64,000 bases of DNA from Buttiauxella ferragutiae (GCF_001654915.1 NZ_LXEQ01000053.1), one strand, 5' to 3'; positions 33,973 through 43,298 are shown, counted from the stretch's first letter. Notes: generated by a model not told the origin, from the letters alone. Numbers and translations: made by a program.

Positions 33973-34212
33973 TCAGCCTACATCATTCTCACTTCTTACC
34001 TGCATCGCCCAACGCTGCGCTGACTCTGGTAATGTAAATGGCGGCGACTGACGGAACGCATCTCCCACCAGCACAAAAGCCACATAGCGATTACGCAGCA
34101 TCCACACGTCTTTAAATCCTTCAACTCGCCACGCATGAGCCGGTGGTACGGGTTCAACGCGTGGTTGATACGTAAGAACAGGGCGAGTATTCGGTTGGCG
34201 CAAAGGTTTCAT
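33973..34212 (-). CDS. cedA: Cell division activator CedA
   Basis: 79 residues from the ATG at 34212 (MKPLRQPNTRPVLTYQPRVEPVPPAHAWRV), one less than E. coli CedA, with the matching block FKDVWMLRNRYVAFVLVGDAFRQSPPFTLPESAQRWA. CedA binds DNA and RNA polymerase and relieves division inhibition after over-replication. The open frame continues to 34488, antisense to the start of katE, but that part shows no CedA similarity. The ribosome site before the chosen ATG is weak. Divergent from katE as in E. coli. Confidence 0.9.
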   Translation of the reverse strand: MKPLRQPNTRPVLTYQPRVEPVPPAHAWRVEGFKDVWMLRNRYVAFVLVGDAFRQSPPFTLPESAQRWAMQVRSENDVG

Positions 34213-34305
34213 AGGCAATGGAATCAAAACTAAATTGAGGAGTAACTTCGCTATGATAACGGAGAACGCCCCTCCACGTCTCGCGTTGAGATGACCTTGT
34301 TCTAT

Positions 34306-34342
34306 AGTTAAAGCTGTTTTGCCCGACAAAACAGCTTTAACT
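34306..34342 (+). promoter_or_regulatory. Perfect 16-bp inverted repeat in the katE leader
   Basis: AGTTAAAGCTGTTTTG (34306-34321) and CAAAACAGCTTTAACT (34327-34342) are exact inverted complements around CCCGA. The ribosome site AAAGGGG follows at once and katE starts at 34359. It could be an mRNA hairpin or a protein operator. Confidence 0.7.
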
Positions 34343-34358
34343 AAAGGGGTAATATTCA

Positions 34359-36617
34359 ATGTCGACGCACAATAAACATCCTTTAACTCACAGTGCACCA
34401 ATACATGACGCCAATGAATCAAAGCCCGGTATGGATTCTCTGGCACCTGAAGATGGTTCTCACCGCCCTTCCACCGACCCCAGTTCACCAGGAGCGCAAC
34501 CTACCGCTGCAGGAAGTTATAAAAGCCCGGATACCTCCAACGAAAAACTGAAATCCCTCGATGTACATCGCAAAGATGGAGAAAACTTCCCGCTTACCAC
34601 CAATCAAGGTGTGCGCATTGCCGATGACCAAAACTCACTGCGTGCCGGTACGCGCGGGCCTACGCTTCTGGAAGATTTTATCCTGCGGGAAAAAATTACC
34701 CACTTCGACCATGAGCGTATCCCCGAGCGCATCGTCCATGCTCGTGGTTCTGCGGCTCACGGTTACTTCCAGCCCTACAAGAATATGGCAGAAATTACCA
34801 AAGCAGACTTCCTTTCAGACCCCGACAAAATCACCCCGGTCTTTGTGCGATTTTCTACCGTGCAGGGCGGTGCAGGTTCAGCCGATACCGTGCGTGATAT
34901 CCGCGGATTCGCCACCAAGTTTTACACCGACGAAGGTATTTTCGATTTAGTCGGCAACAACACGCCGGTATTCTTTATTCAGGATGCACATAAATTCCCC
35001 GATTTCGTCCACGCGGTAAAACCAGAGCCACACTGGGCAATCCCGCAAGGTGGCAGCGCCCACGACACCTTCTGGGATTATGTTTCCCTGCAACCTGAAA
35101 CCCTGCATAACGTCATGTGGGCGATGTCTGACCGCGGCCTGCCGCGCAGCTATCGCACCATGGAAGGTTTCGGGATTCATACTTTCCGCATGATTAATGC
35201 CGAAGACAAAGCGACGTTCGTGCGCTTCCACTGGAAACCGACCGCCGGTAAAGCCTCGCTGGTGTGGGATGAATCGCAAAAACTAACGGGCCGCGACCCT
35301 GACTTCCACCGCCGTGATTTATGGGAATCTATTGAAGCCGGCGATTTTCCGGAATACGAACTGGGGCTGCAATTAATCCCTGAAGAAGATGAATTCAAAT
35401 ATGATTTTGACTTGTTAGACCCGACCAAACTGATTCCGGAAGAACTGGTTCCAGTCCATCTGGTGGGCAAAATGACGCTCAACCGTAATCCGGATAACTT
35501 CTTTGCCGAAAACGAACAAGCGACATTCCATCCGGGGCATATCGTTCCGGGGCTTGATTTCAGTAATGACCCGTTGTTGCAGGGGCGCTTATTCTCCTAC
35601 ACCGATACACAAATCAGCCGCCTGGGTGGCCCGAATTTCCATGAAATCCCGATAAACCGCCCCACCTGCCCGTATCACAATTTCCAGCGTGATGGCATGC
35701 ACCGCATGGATATTGACAGCAATCCTGCCAATTACGAACCGAACTCCATTAACGATAACTGGCCGCGCGAAACGCCTCCGGGGCCGAAACGTGGCGGCTT
35801 TGAGAGTTATCAAACGCGGGTTGAAGGACATAAGATTCGCGAACGCAGCCCATCGTTTGGTGAATATTACTCGCAGCCGCGGCTGTTCTGGCAAAGCCAA
35901 ACGCCAGTCGAACAGCAACATATTATCAGCGCCTTTAGCTTTGAATTGTCCAAAGTGGCAAGACCGTATATCCGCGAAAGAGTGCTGGATCACCTGACGC
36001 ACATTGATATTTCACTCGCCCAACCGGTTGCTGAAAATCTCGGAATAGAGCTCTCCGACGAGCAGATGCACGTTGCACCACCGAAAGATGTCAACGGCCT
36101 GAAGAAAGACCCCAGCCTGAGTCTGTATGCGGTGCCAAGTGGTTCGGTGAAAGGTCGCGTGGTGGCGATTCTACTCAGTGAGAAGGCCAATGCGGCAGAT
36201 GTTCTGGCGGTGATGCAGGCGCTGAAAGCTCAGGGTGTGCATAGCAAACTGCTGTTCTCGCGCATGGGCGAAGTGAGCGCGGACGACGGTTCTTTACTGC
36301 CGATTGGCGCTACCTTTGCCAGTTCGCCATCGGTCAGTGTCGACGCCGTGATAGTGCCGGGAGGCGATCTGCAAACCATTCTGAGCAATGGCGACGCGAC
36401 ATATTATTTACTGGAAGCCTATAAACACTTGAAGGTGATTGGCCTTGCCGGAGATGCCCGCCAGTTTAAAACCAAACTGGGCATTGATAGCCAGGGCGAG
36501 GAAGGCGTCATAGAAGGTGACAGTGTCACGAATTTATTTACCGATGAATTCCTGACACTACTCGCCGCACATCGGATTTGGTCCCGGCATAATAAGGTTG
36601 GGCATATTCCGGCTTAA
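34359..36617 (+). CDS. katE: Monofunctional catalase HPII
   Basis: Large-subunit heme d catalase of 752 residues (E. coli 753), decomposing hydrogen peroxide in stationary phase under RpoS. An N-terminal extension (1-75, MDSLAPEDGSHRP) precedes the catalase barrel. The distal His is ~127 in RIVHARGSAAHGYF, the distal Asn ~200 in LVGNNTPVFF, and the proximal heme-ligand Tyr ~414 in RLFSYTDTQ. The extra C-terminal flavodoxin/DJ-1-like domain (from ~595, GRVVAILLSEKANAADVL) is present; its VDAVIVPGGD has Gly where E. coli has Cys. Start ATG with RBS AAAGGGG. REP repeats follow. Confidence 0.97.
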   Translation: MSTHNKHPLTHSAPIHDANESKPGMDSLAPEDGSHRPSTDPSSPGAQPTAAGSYKSPDTSNEKLKSLDVHRKDGENFPLTTNQGVRIADDQNSLRAGTRGPTLLEDFILREKITHFDHERIPERIVHARGSAAHGYFQPYKNMAEITKADFLSDPDKITPVFVRFSTVQGGAGSADTVRDIRGFATKFYTDEGIFDLVGNNTPVFFIQDAHKFPDFVHAVKPEPHWAIPQGGSAHDTFWDYVSLQPETLHNVMWAMSDRGLPRSYRTMEGFGIHTFRMINAEDKATFVRFHWKPTAGKASLVWDESQKLTGRDPDFHRRDLWESIEAGDFPEYELGLQLIPEEDEFKYDFDLLDPTKLIPEELVPVHLVGKMTLNRNPDNFFAENEQATFHPGHIVPGLDFSNDPLLQGRLFSYTDTQISRLGGPNFHEIPINRPTCPYHNFQRDGMHRMDIDSNPANYEPNSINDNWPRETPPGPKRGGFESYQTRVEGHKIRERSPSFGEYYSQPRLFWQSQTPVEQQHIISAFSFELSKVARPYIRERVLDHLTHIDISLAQPVAENLGIELSDEQMHVAPPKDVNGLKKDPSLSLYAVPSGSVKGRVVAILLSEKANAADVLAVMQALKAQGVHSKLLFSRMGEVSADDGSLLPIGATFASSPSVSVDAVIVPGGDLQTILSNGDATYYLLEAYKHLKVIGLAGDARQFKTKLGIDSQGEEGVIEGDSVTNLFTDEFLTLLAAHRIWSRHNKVGHIPA

Positions 36618-36628
36618 CCCAAAAAAAA

Positions 36629-36704
36629 GGTGGATAACGCTTGCGCTTATCCACCCTACAACTGCATTTCGTAGGTCGGATAAGCGGTAGCGCCATCCGA
36701 CAAA
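36629..36704. repeat. REP/BIME pair between katE and osmE
   Basis: GGTGGATAACGCTTGCGCTTATCCACC (36629-36655) and GTAGGTCGGATAAGCGGTAGCGCCATCCGAC (36671-36701) are two head-to-tail REP-like hairpins, the clearest pair in the window. They sit between the convergent katE and osmE ends. Confidence 0.75.
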
Positions 36705-36713
36705 ACTACAATA

Positions 36714-37052
36714 TTATTTCTTGGTCTGTGGGTCAGTATCGTACTCGGCACAAGTCTGATAGCCGGAGTTGATCACATGCCCGGTGTCATCCAGTGCAAC
36801 AAAGTAAGTCTCGGTTTTGCCTGCACGTTCGCCAAGAATATAAGTCTGGCAAGTCCCACGCGCATGAATCATGGTTACTTCTGACGAAGGTTTACCGGCA
36901 ATCTGCTGCACTTGCTCACGGCTCATGCCTTTTTTCACGTCTTTCACGACCGGCGTGGCGACCTGATCTTTGGTACGGTCGTAGGCAGTACAACCCGCAA
37001 GCATAGTCATAACCGCTGCTGCACATAAAAAACCCGCAAAATTCTTGTTCAT
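36714..37052 (-). CDS. osmE: Osmotically inducible lipoprotein OsmE
   Basis: 112 residues, equal to E. coli OsmE. The signal peptide ends at lipobox LAGC. The mature BamE/SmpA-like fold shows VKKGMSREQVQQIAGKPSSEVTMIHARGTCQTYILGERAGKTETYFVALDDTGHVINSGYQTCAEYD. The two Cys in GTCQTY and YQTCAEY probably form a disulfide. Envelope lipoprotein induced by osmotic stress and RpoS; divergent from nadE. RBS GAGGA before the ATG. Confidence 0.95.
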   Translation of the reverse strand: MNKNFAGFLCAAAVMTMLAGCTAYDRTKDQVATPVVKDVKKGMSREQVQQIAGKPSSEVTMIHARGTCQTYILGERAGKTETYFVALDDTGHVINSGYQTCAEYDTDPQTKK

Positions 37053-37317
37053 ATTTTATCCTCGTTTTTCAGGGAATTGCTTAAACGTGTTAGATAAGCC
37101 TGGAATATAAAAGCGGTTTTTTCAACTATTCAGACCAAATGAACAAAATTTAGGATTACCCGACATAACATCAGGTTAGCGCCAAATCGCTCTAAATCGC
37201 GTCAAATGATTCCGGAGCGATCGCATGAGTCTTGTCGTTTTACCGACAAACGGGTAGTTTTAACAAATATGACTATGGCTGCCTGCGCACGCAGGCACAG
37301 CGCAACCGGAGGGTTAA

Positions 37318-38142
37318 ATGGCTCTGCAACAAGAGATTATCCAGGCACTAGGGGTTAAACCACAGATCGATGCCGAACACGAAATTCGTGTCAGTGTCGA
37401 TTTTCTGAAATCGTATCTGAAAACCTATCCGTTTATTAAGTCTCTGGTTCTGGGTATTAGCGGCGGCCAGGATTCCACGTTGACCGGTAAACTGTGCCAA
37501 CTCGCCATTAGCGAATTGCGCCAGGAAACCGCTGACGACAGCTATCAGTTTATCGCCGTCCGTTTGCCATTCGGCGTGCAGGCTGATGAGCAAGACTGCC
37601 AGGACGCCATCACCTTTATCCAGCCCGATCGCGTATTAACCGTGAACATTAAAGGTGCGGTGCTGGCAAGCGAACAGGCGCTGCGTGAAGCGGGTATTGA
37701 ACTGAGCGATTTCATCCGTGGCAACGAAAAAGCCCGTGAGCGCATGAAAGCCCAGTACAGCATTGCGGGAATGACCAAAGGCGTAGTGGTGGGAACGGAT
37801 CATGGCGCTGAAGCGGTGACCGGTTTCTTCACCAAATACGGCGATGGTGGCACTGATATCAACCCCATTTTCCGCCTCAACAAACGCCAGGGCAAAGCGC
37901 TGCTGAAAACACTCGGTTGCCCGGAACACTTGTATCAGAAAGCGCCAACCGCCGATCTGGAAGACGACCGCCCTTCTCTGCCGGACGAAGCCGCACTGGG
38001 CGTGACTTACGAACAGATTGACGATTATCTGGAAGGTAAAACTCTGGACGATGCCACCAGCAAAATCATCGAAGGCTGGTATCTGAAAACCGAACACAAA
38101 CGCCGCACACCCATCACGGTGTTTGACGATTTCTGGAAATAG
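37318..38142 (+). CDS. nadE: NH3-dependent NAD+ synthetase
   Basis: Last step of NAD synthesis: amidation of deamido-NAD with ammonia and ATP. 274 residues (E. coli 275). The adenylation P-loop GISGGQDST is at 46-54; PFGVQADEQDC, VVGTDHGAEAVTGFFTKYGDGGTDINPIFRLNKRQG and APTADLEDDRPSLPDE are all conserved. There is no glutaminase domain, so free ammonia is the donor. RBS GGAGGG. Divergent from osmE. Confidence 0.97.
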   Translation: MALQQEIIQALGVKPQIDAEHEIRVSVDFLKSYLKTYPFIKSLVLGISGGQDSTLTGKLCQLAISELRQETADDSYQFIAVRLPFGVQADEQDCQDAITFIQPDRVLTVNIKGAVLASEQALREAGIELSDFIRGNEKARERMKAQYSIAGMTKGVVVGTDHGAEAVTGFFTKYGDGGTDINPIFRLNKRQGKALLKTLGCPEHLYQKAPTADLEDDRPSLPDEAALGVTYEQIDDYLEGKTLDDATSKIIEGWYLKTEHKRRTPITVFDDFWK

Positions 38143-38157
38143 CCATTTCTGAAAATA

Positions 38158-38188
38158 GCGTCGGGTGACGCTGCGATCCGACCTACAA
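38158..38188. repeat. Single REP-like hairpin after nadE
   Basis: GCGTCGGGTGACGCTGCGATCCGACCTACAA resembles one REP unit of the family seen at 36629-36704. Confidence 0.55.
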
Positions 38189-38236
38189 CGGGTTTTCCCA
38201 GCGCAGCGCCATCCGCCAATACCACTCTGGATACAC

Positions 38237-39127
38237 ATGGACAGCTCTGCAAAACGCGCCACCGCCTTTGGGCTGCTGGCGATCCTCCTCTGGAGCACCT
38301 CGGTTGGTTTATTACGCAGCATCAGCGAACACTTTGGCCCGGTTGGCGGTGCCGCGCTAATTTATACCGTTAGCGCGGTCTGCTTGTGCCTGGCGCGTGG
38401 TTTACCGAAAATCCGCGAAATCCCGACTCGTTATTTGTGGATTGGCGGCGGGTTATTCGTCAGCTATGAAATCTGCCTCGCGCTGGCTATCGGGCTGGCG
38501 CACAACCGCAGCCAGTCGCTGGAACTGGGGATGATTAACTATTTGTGGCCGAGCCTGACCATTTTACTGGCGCTGTTTATCAATCAACAACGCAGCAATT
38601 TATGGTTATGGCCAGGACTTGCGCTTTCCCTTGCGGGCATCGTTCAGGTGATGAAAGGCGATGGCGACTGGTCGGTGCTACAGATGTGGCACAACATTCT
38701 CGACAACCCGCTGGCTTACAGCCTCGCTTTCGCCGCCGCGCTAATCTGGGCGTTGTACTGCAATATTACGCGCCGCTGGAGTGACGGGAAAAATGGCGTG
38801 TCGCTGTTTTTCTGCGCCACCGCGCTGGTATTGTGGGTGAAGTTTGCCTTCGTTAACGAAGCGCCGATTCACTTTACGCTGCCTGCCACGCTGCAATTGT
38901 TATTTATGGGTGCATCGACTGCGCTGGCCTATTCGGCATGGAACCATGGCATTCAGCGCGGCAATATGACGTTGCTGGCAACCGCATCGTATTTCACGCC
39001 AGTGCTTTCGGCGTTAATCGCCAGTTTGTGGTTGGGGTTACATCCGGGTTGGGGATTCTGGCAGGGAGTCATTATGGTGGTTGGCGGGTCACTGCTGTGT
39101 TGGCTAGCAACCCGCCGTTATGGTTAA
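38237..39127 (+). CDS. YddG-type aromatic amino acid exporter (DMT/EamA)
   Basis: Inner-membrane transporter of 296 residues with ten hydrophobic segments in two EamA repeats. It parallels E. coli YddG: LLAILLWSTSVGLLRSISEHFGPVGGAALIY, LFVSYEICLALAIGLA, LGMINYLWPSLTIL and the C-terminal ASYFTPVLSALIASLWLG...FWQGVIMVVGGSLLCWLATRR. YddG exports aromatic and other amino acids. The start ATG at 38237 gives MDSSAKRATAFGLL; the frame to 38165 runs through the REP repeat and is not used. It converges on hutU with only 4 bp between stops. It is not located here in E. coli, so it may have come with the hut block, perhaps handling histidine-related substrates; that is inference. Confidence 0.8.
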   Translation: MDSSAKRATAFGLLAILLWSTSVGLLRSISEHFGPVGGAALIYTVSAVCLCLARGLPKIREIPTRYLWIGGGLFVSYEICLALAIGLAHNRSQSLELGMINYLWPSLTILLALFINQQRSNLWLWPGLALSLAGIVQVMKGDGDWSVLQMWHNILDNPLAYSLAFAAALIWALYCNITRRWSDGKNGVSLFFCATALVLWVKFAFVNEAPIHFTLPATLQLLFMGASTALAYSAWNHGIQRGNMTLLATASYFTPVLSALIASLWLGLHPGWGFWQGVIMVVGGSLLCWLATRRYG

Positions 39128-39131
39128 CGCG

Positions 39132-40817
39132 TTATTTCACCATCGGTAGCTTCAAATCATGCTGCTTCGCACACTCAATGGCACTCTCATAACCGGCATC
39201 GGCGTGACGCATCACGCCCGTTGCCGGGTCATTCCACAATACGCGGCCTAAGCGCACTTCCGCTTCCGGTGTGCCATCAGCAACAATCACCACTCCGGCG
39301 TGTTGCGAGAAGCCCATCCCCACGCCACCGCCGTGGTGCAGGCTGACCCATGTCGCACCACCAGCCGTATTTAATAGTGCGTTGAGCAACGGCCAGTCGG
39401 AAACCGCATCAGAGCCATCTTTCATCGACTCGGTTTCACGGTTTGGTGACGCCACCGAACCGCAGTCCAGATGGTCACGGCCTATCACCACCGGCGCTTT
39501 TAACTCACCGTTACGCACCATTTCGTTAAACGCCAGCCCTGCACGATGGCGCTCTCCCAGCCCCAGCCAGCAAATACGCGCCGGTAATCCCTGGAAGGCA
39601 ATACGCTCTTGCGCCATATCCAGCCAGCGATGCAGATTCTGGTTATCCGGGAACAGCTCTTTGAGTTTGGCATCGGTTTTTGCAATATCTTGCGGATCGC
39701 CCGACAGCGCCACCCAGCGGAATGGCCCTTTTCCTTCGCAGAACAGCGGGCGAATGTAGGCCGGAACAAAGCCCGGGAAATCAAAGGCATTTTCTACACC
39801 TTCATCGAATGCCACCTGACGGATATTGTTGCCGTAATCCACCGTCGGCACGCCCATCTCCCAGAAATCGAGCATGGCCTGAACGTGCACCGCCATCGAT
39901 TCACGCGCCGCTTTCTCGACCACTTTTGGCTGTGTGGTGCGCTCGCTCTGCCAGCGTTCAACTGTCCAGCCCAGCGGCAAATAGCCGTTGACCGGATCGT
40001 GAGCCGAAGTTTGATCGGTGACGATGTCTGGTTTAATGCCGCCCGCCTTGGCGCGTTTAACCAGTTCAGGCACCAGTTCTGCTGCATTACCCAGCAGCCC
40101 AACCGAGATCGCTTTTTTCTGCGCATTGGCTTGCTCGATCATTGCCAGCGCTTCGTCAAGATTGGTTGCTTTGTAATCCAGGTAACGGGTACGCAGACGG
40201 AAATCAATACGTGACTCCTGGCATTCGATCGCCAGCACCGAAGCGCCCGCTAACACGCCTGCCAGCGGTTGTGCGCCCCCCATACCACCGAGTCCGGCGG
40301 TCAAAATCCACTTGCCGCGCAAATCGCCACCGTAATGCTGGCGTCCGGCTTCCGCGAAGGTTTCAAACGTCCCCTGCACGATGCCCTGCGCACCGATGTA
40401 AATCCACGAGCCGGCAGTCATCTGGCCGTACATCATCAGCCCGGCTTTATCGAGTTCGTGGAAATGATCCCAGTTCGCCCAGTGTGGCACCAGGTTGGAG
40501 TTGGCGATTAGCACACGTGGTGCGTCGGCGTGGGTGCGGAAAATCCCTACCGGTTTCCCGGACTGCACCAACAGCGTTTCATCGGCTTTCAGGCTGCGTA
40601 GCGAAGCGAGGATCTGCTCAAAACACTCCCAGTTTCGTGCCGCTTTGCCGATCCCACCGTACACCACCAGATCTTCCGGACGCTCTGCCACATCAGGATC
40701 AAGGTTGTTCTGGATCATGCGGTAAGCCGCTTCGATCAACCAGTTTTCGCAATGTAATGTGTTGCCATGTGGAGCGCGTACCGTGCGGGCTACCGCCTGT
40801 TTTACAGATTCAGTCAT
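39132..40817 (-). CDS. hutU: Urocanate hydratase
   Basis: 561 residues, standard for HutU (urocanase), the second step of histidine degradation: urocanate to imidazolonepropionate with tightly bound NAD. Visible features are YGGIGKAARNWECFEQIL, NLVPHWANWDHFHELDKAGLMMYGQMTAGSWIYIG, the dinucleotide-binding ILTAGLGGMGGAQPLAG and DQTSAHDPVNGYLPLGW; GERHRAGLAFNEMV and HHGGGVGMGFSQHAG are near the C-terminus. It lies 17 bp after hutH in the same operon. RBS GGGAG. All under the HutC operator at 42419-42434. Confidence 0.97.
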   Translation of the reverse strand: MTESVKQAVARTVRAPHGNTLHCENWLIEAAYRMIQNNLDPDVAERPEDLVVYGGIGKAARNWECFEQILASLRSLKADETLLVQSGKPVGIFRTHADAPRVLIANSNLVPHWANWDHFHELDKAGLMMYGQMTAGSWIYIGAQGIVQGTFETFAEAGRQHYGGDLRGKWILTAGLGGMGGAQPLAGVLAGASVLAIECQESRIDFRLRTRYLDYKATNLDEALAMIEQANAQKKAISVGLLGNAAELVPELVKRAKAGGIKPDIVTDQTSAHDPVNGYLPLGWTVERWQSERTTQPKVVEKAARESMAVHVQAMLDFWEMGVPTVDYGNNIRQVAFDEGVENAFDFPGFVPAYIRPLFCEGKGPFRWVALSGDPQDIAKTDAKLKELFPDNQNLHRWLDMAQERIAFQGLPARICWLGLGERHRAGLAFNEMVRNGELKAPVVIGRDHLDCGSVASPNRETESMKDGSDAVSDWPLLNALLNTAGGATWVSLHHGGGVGMGFSQHAGVVIVADGTPEAEVRLGRVLWNDPATGVMRHADAGYESAIECAKQHDLKLPMVK

Positions 40818-40834
40818 TGTAGTGGCTCCCGGCT

Positions 40835-42379
40835 TCAGGCCGATGTAGAAGGAAACAGTTGAGTAATCACAGCAGGCAACTCACCGCTGGCACCCCACTG
40901 GCGCATGCTTTCAATATCAGGCGCCAGTAAGCGATCTTTCTCGAGGAAGGCGACGCGCTCACGCACACCGTTGAACACCTGCTCCATGAGTGGTGAGCTG
41001 CGCAACGGGCGTGAAAACTCGATGCCCTGCGCGGCTGCCATCGCTTCAATGCCCACCACAGCGGCGGTGTTGAAGCACATGTCACCCAGGCGGCGAGCAG
41101 CGTAAGTCGCCATCGAAACGTGGTCTTCCTGGTTGGCCGAGGTTGGCAAGCTGTCAACGCTGCCAGGATGCGCCAGCGATTTGTTTTCCGATGCCAGTGC
41201 AGCGGCGGTGACCTGGGCAATCATAAAGCCGGAGTTAATTCCGCCCTCTTTCACCAGGAATGGCGGCAAGCCAGAAAGCCCGGTATCCAGCAACAATGCC
41301 AGACGGCGCTCGGAAATCGCGCCGATTTCAGCTACCGCTAGCGCGATAATATCGGCGGCAAAGGCCACCGGCTCGGCGTGGAAATTGCCGCCAGAAATCA
41401 CTTCACCGGTTTCGCTAAACACCAGCGGGTTATCGGATGCGGCATTGGCTTCGATTTGCAGCACTCGTGCCGCGTGGCGCAGGTTATCGAGGCATGCGCC
41501 CATCACTTGCGGCACACAGCGAATGGAATACGGGTCTTGCACACGCCCGCAGTGTTGATGGGAATCGACAATCTCGCTGTCTGCCAGCAACGCTCTGACA
41601 GCGGCAGCAACGTCAATTTGCCCAGTTTGCCCACGCGCTTCGTGAATGCGCGCATCAAACGGTTTTACCGAACCTTTAATCGCTTCGAGCGATAACGCCC
41701 CCGCCACCAGCCCTGCACCAAAGACTTTCTCGCCTTCGAACAAGCCGCGCAGCGCAAGCGCCGTCGAAACCTGGGTGCCGTTGAGTAACGCCAGCCCCTC
41801 TTTTGGCCCGAGCACTAACGGCTCGGCGCCCGCCATTTTTAGCCCGGCAACGGCTGGTATTTCTTCGCCGTTAATACGCACATTTCCTTCGCCCAGTAAC
41901 ATCAGCGAAAGATGGGCCAGCGGGGCGAGATCGCCCGATGCGCCAACCGAACCCTTTTCCGGAATAACCGGCATCACACCGGCATTAAACAGGCGCAGTA
42001 AGCTGTCGATAACGTTCATACGCACACCGGAATGGCCGCGCGCCAGGCTGATAATTTTGCTCGCCATCACCAGGCGTACCACGTCATCTGGCAACGGTTT
42101 CCCTAACCCAACGCTGTGCGAAAGCACCAGATTGCGTTGCAGTTCAGCCAAATGGTCTTTGGCAATGGTGGTTTGCGCCAGTTTGCCAAAACCCGTATTA
42201 ATGCCGTAAACCACATCGCCTTGGTTGACGATGGCTTCAACGGTTTGTTGTGACTTCACGACAGCATCAACCGCCTGCGGATCAAGGCTTAGAGTGACGC
42301 TTCCGTGGTAGATTTCACGCAGAGTGGCGAGCGTTACGCGCCCCGGAGTAAGACAACACAGCTTTTTTTGCAGTGACAT
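40835..42379 (-). CDS. hutH: Histidine ammonia-lyase
   Basis: First step of histidine catabolism: deamination to trans-urocanate. 514 residues, usual size. The MIO electrophile forms from Ala147-Ser148-Gly149 in GSVGASGDLAPLAHLSLM. Other landmarks are VYGINTGFGKLAQT, SLLRLFNAGVMPVIP and the C-terminal SLPTSANQEDHVSMA. Cytoplasmic tetramer. First gene of hutHU, transcribed divergently from hutC; the shared 160-bp gap holds a HutC palindrome. RBS AGGATG. Confidence 0.97.
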   Translation of the reverse strand: MSLQKKLCCLTPGRVTLATLREIYHGSVTLSLDPQAVDAVVKSQQTVEAIVNQGDVVYGINTGFGKLAQTTIAKDHLAELQRNLVLSHSVGLGKPLPDDVVRLVMASKIISLARGHSGVRMNVIDSLLRLFNAGVMPVIPEKGSVGASGDLAPLAHLSLMLLGEGNVRINGEEIPAVAGLKMAGAEPLVLGPKEGLALLNGTQVSTALALRGLFEGEKVFGAGLVAGALSLEAIKGSVKPFDARIHEARGQTGQIDVAAAVRALLADSEIVDSHQHCGRVQDPYSIRCVPQVMGACLDNLRHAARVLQIEANAASDNPLVFSETGEVISGGNFHAEPVAFAADIIALAVAEIGAISERRLALLLDTGLSGLPPFLVKEGGINSGFMIAQVTAAALASENKSLAHPGSVDSLPTSANQEDHVSMATYAARRLGDMCFNTAAVVGIEAMAAAQGIEFSRPLRSSPLMEQVFNGVRERVAFLEKDRLLAPDIESMRQWGASGELPAVITQLFPSTSA

Positions 42380-42418
42380 AGCGACATCCTGATGGCATCA
42401 ATTCATATGAACGTATAT

Positions 42419-42434
42419 GGTTGTATAGACAACC
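42419..42434. promoter_or_regulatory. HutC operator at hutH/hutC
   Basis: GGTTGTATAGACAACC has perfect 6-bp arms and the core TTGTATAGACAA, the reverse complement of the operator before hutI. It lies 40 bp before the hutH ATG and ~105 bp before hutC, so it can control both. Such TTGT-N4-ACAA palindromes are known HutC sites relieved by urocanate. Confidence 0.8.
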
Positions 42435-42539
42435 TAACGAATAAACCCAAATGACCGCCAGCAGGTAATAGGTAATTTTTATTGAACAGTGAGCGAGATC
42501 CCGCTTTCACCGCAAAATGCCATTTTTAAGGAACCGTTG

Positions 42540-43298
42540 ATGTCAGATACGCAGCCTCTTGCCCAACTACGCGCCGCTATCAGTGATTTGCCCGCGCCGA
42601 TTTACTTGCGGGTTAAGCAGGCGATTATTAGCCAGATTCGCAGCGGCAGCTGGCTTGCTCATCAGCGCGTGCCGTCGGAAACTGAGTTGGTGAATGCGCT
42701 CAATGTCAGCAGAATGACCATCAACCGCGCGCTTCGCGAGCTGACCGGAGAAGGTTGGCTGGTGCGGATGCAGGGCGTCGGGACGTTTGTGGCCGAGCAA
42801 AAAGGCCATACCGCAATGCTGGAAGTGGGCAGCATTGCCGAGGAGATAGCCGCGCGCGGTCACCATTATCGCAATCAGGTCGTGGTACTTGAACAAGTGC
42901 AAGCCGATGAAAAACTGGCACACGCCTTTTCAGTGAACATTGGCGAGCCGCTGTTTTATTCGCAACTGGTTCATTACGATAACGATATGGCGGTACAGCT
43001 TGAAACGCGGTATGTGAATCCGGCGCTGGCCGCAGATTATTTACAGCAAGATTTCCGCACCATCACCCCGCACCATTATTTGAGCAAGGTTGCGCCGTTA
43101 ACCTCGGGCGAACATATCGTCGAAGCGGTGCTGGCGGATGAAACACAGCAAGGGCTGCTCGAAGTGACTGCCAGCCAGCCTTGCCTGTTGATTCAACGGC
43201 GAACCTGGCACCATTCGCAGGTGGTGACGGTGGCCCGGCTGTTGTATCCGGGCACGCGTTATCAGTTAGTGGGGAGTTTCAGCAGTAGTCAGAGGTAA
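42540..43298 (+). CDS. hutC: Histidine utilisation repressor HutC
   Basis: GntR/HutC-family repressor, 252 residues from the ATG at 42540, which has AAGGA 8 nt upstream; a GTG at 42489 is in frame but lacks a comparable site. The winged helix-turn-helix is IYLRVKQAIISQIRSGSW...RVPSETELVNALNVSRMTINRALRELTGEGWLVRMQGVGTFVA (residues ~20-85). The UTRA effector domain follows and would bind urocanate. It ends 10 bp inside the converging hutD gene. Confidence 0.94.
   Translation: MSDTQPLAQLRAAISDLPAPIYLRVKQAIISQIRSGSWLAHQRVPSETELVNALNVSRMTINRALRELTGEGWLVRMQGVGTFVAEQKGHTAMLEVGSIAEEIAARGHHYRNQVVVLEQVQADEKLAHAFSVNIGEPLFYSQLVHYDNDMAVQLETRYVNPALAADYLQQDFRTITPHHYLSKVAPLTSGEHIVEAVLADETQQGLLEVTASQPCLLIQRRTWHHSQVVTVARLLYPGTRYQLVGSFSSSQR

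Noticed and set aside
33973..34488. 171-residue reading frame containing cedA
   Set aside because: Only the last 79 residues match CedA; the upstream part is antisense to the katE start and has no ribosome site.
40142..40822. 226-codon plus-strand frame over hutU
   Set aside because: Antisense shadow of hutU, Arg/Pro/Ser-rich as expected of a wrong frame in GC-rich DNA.
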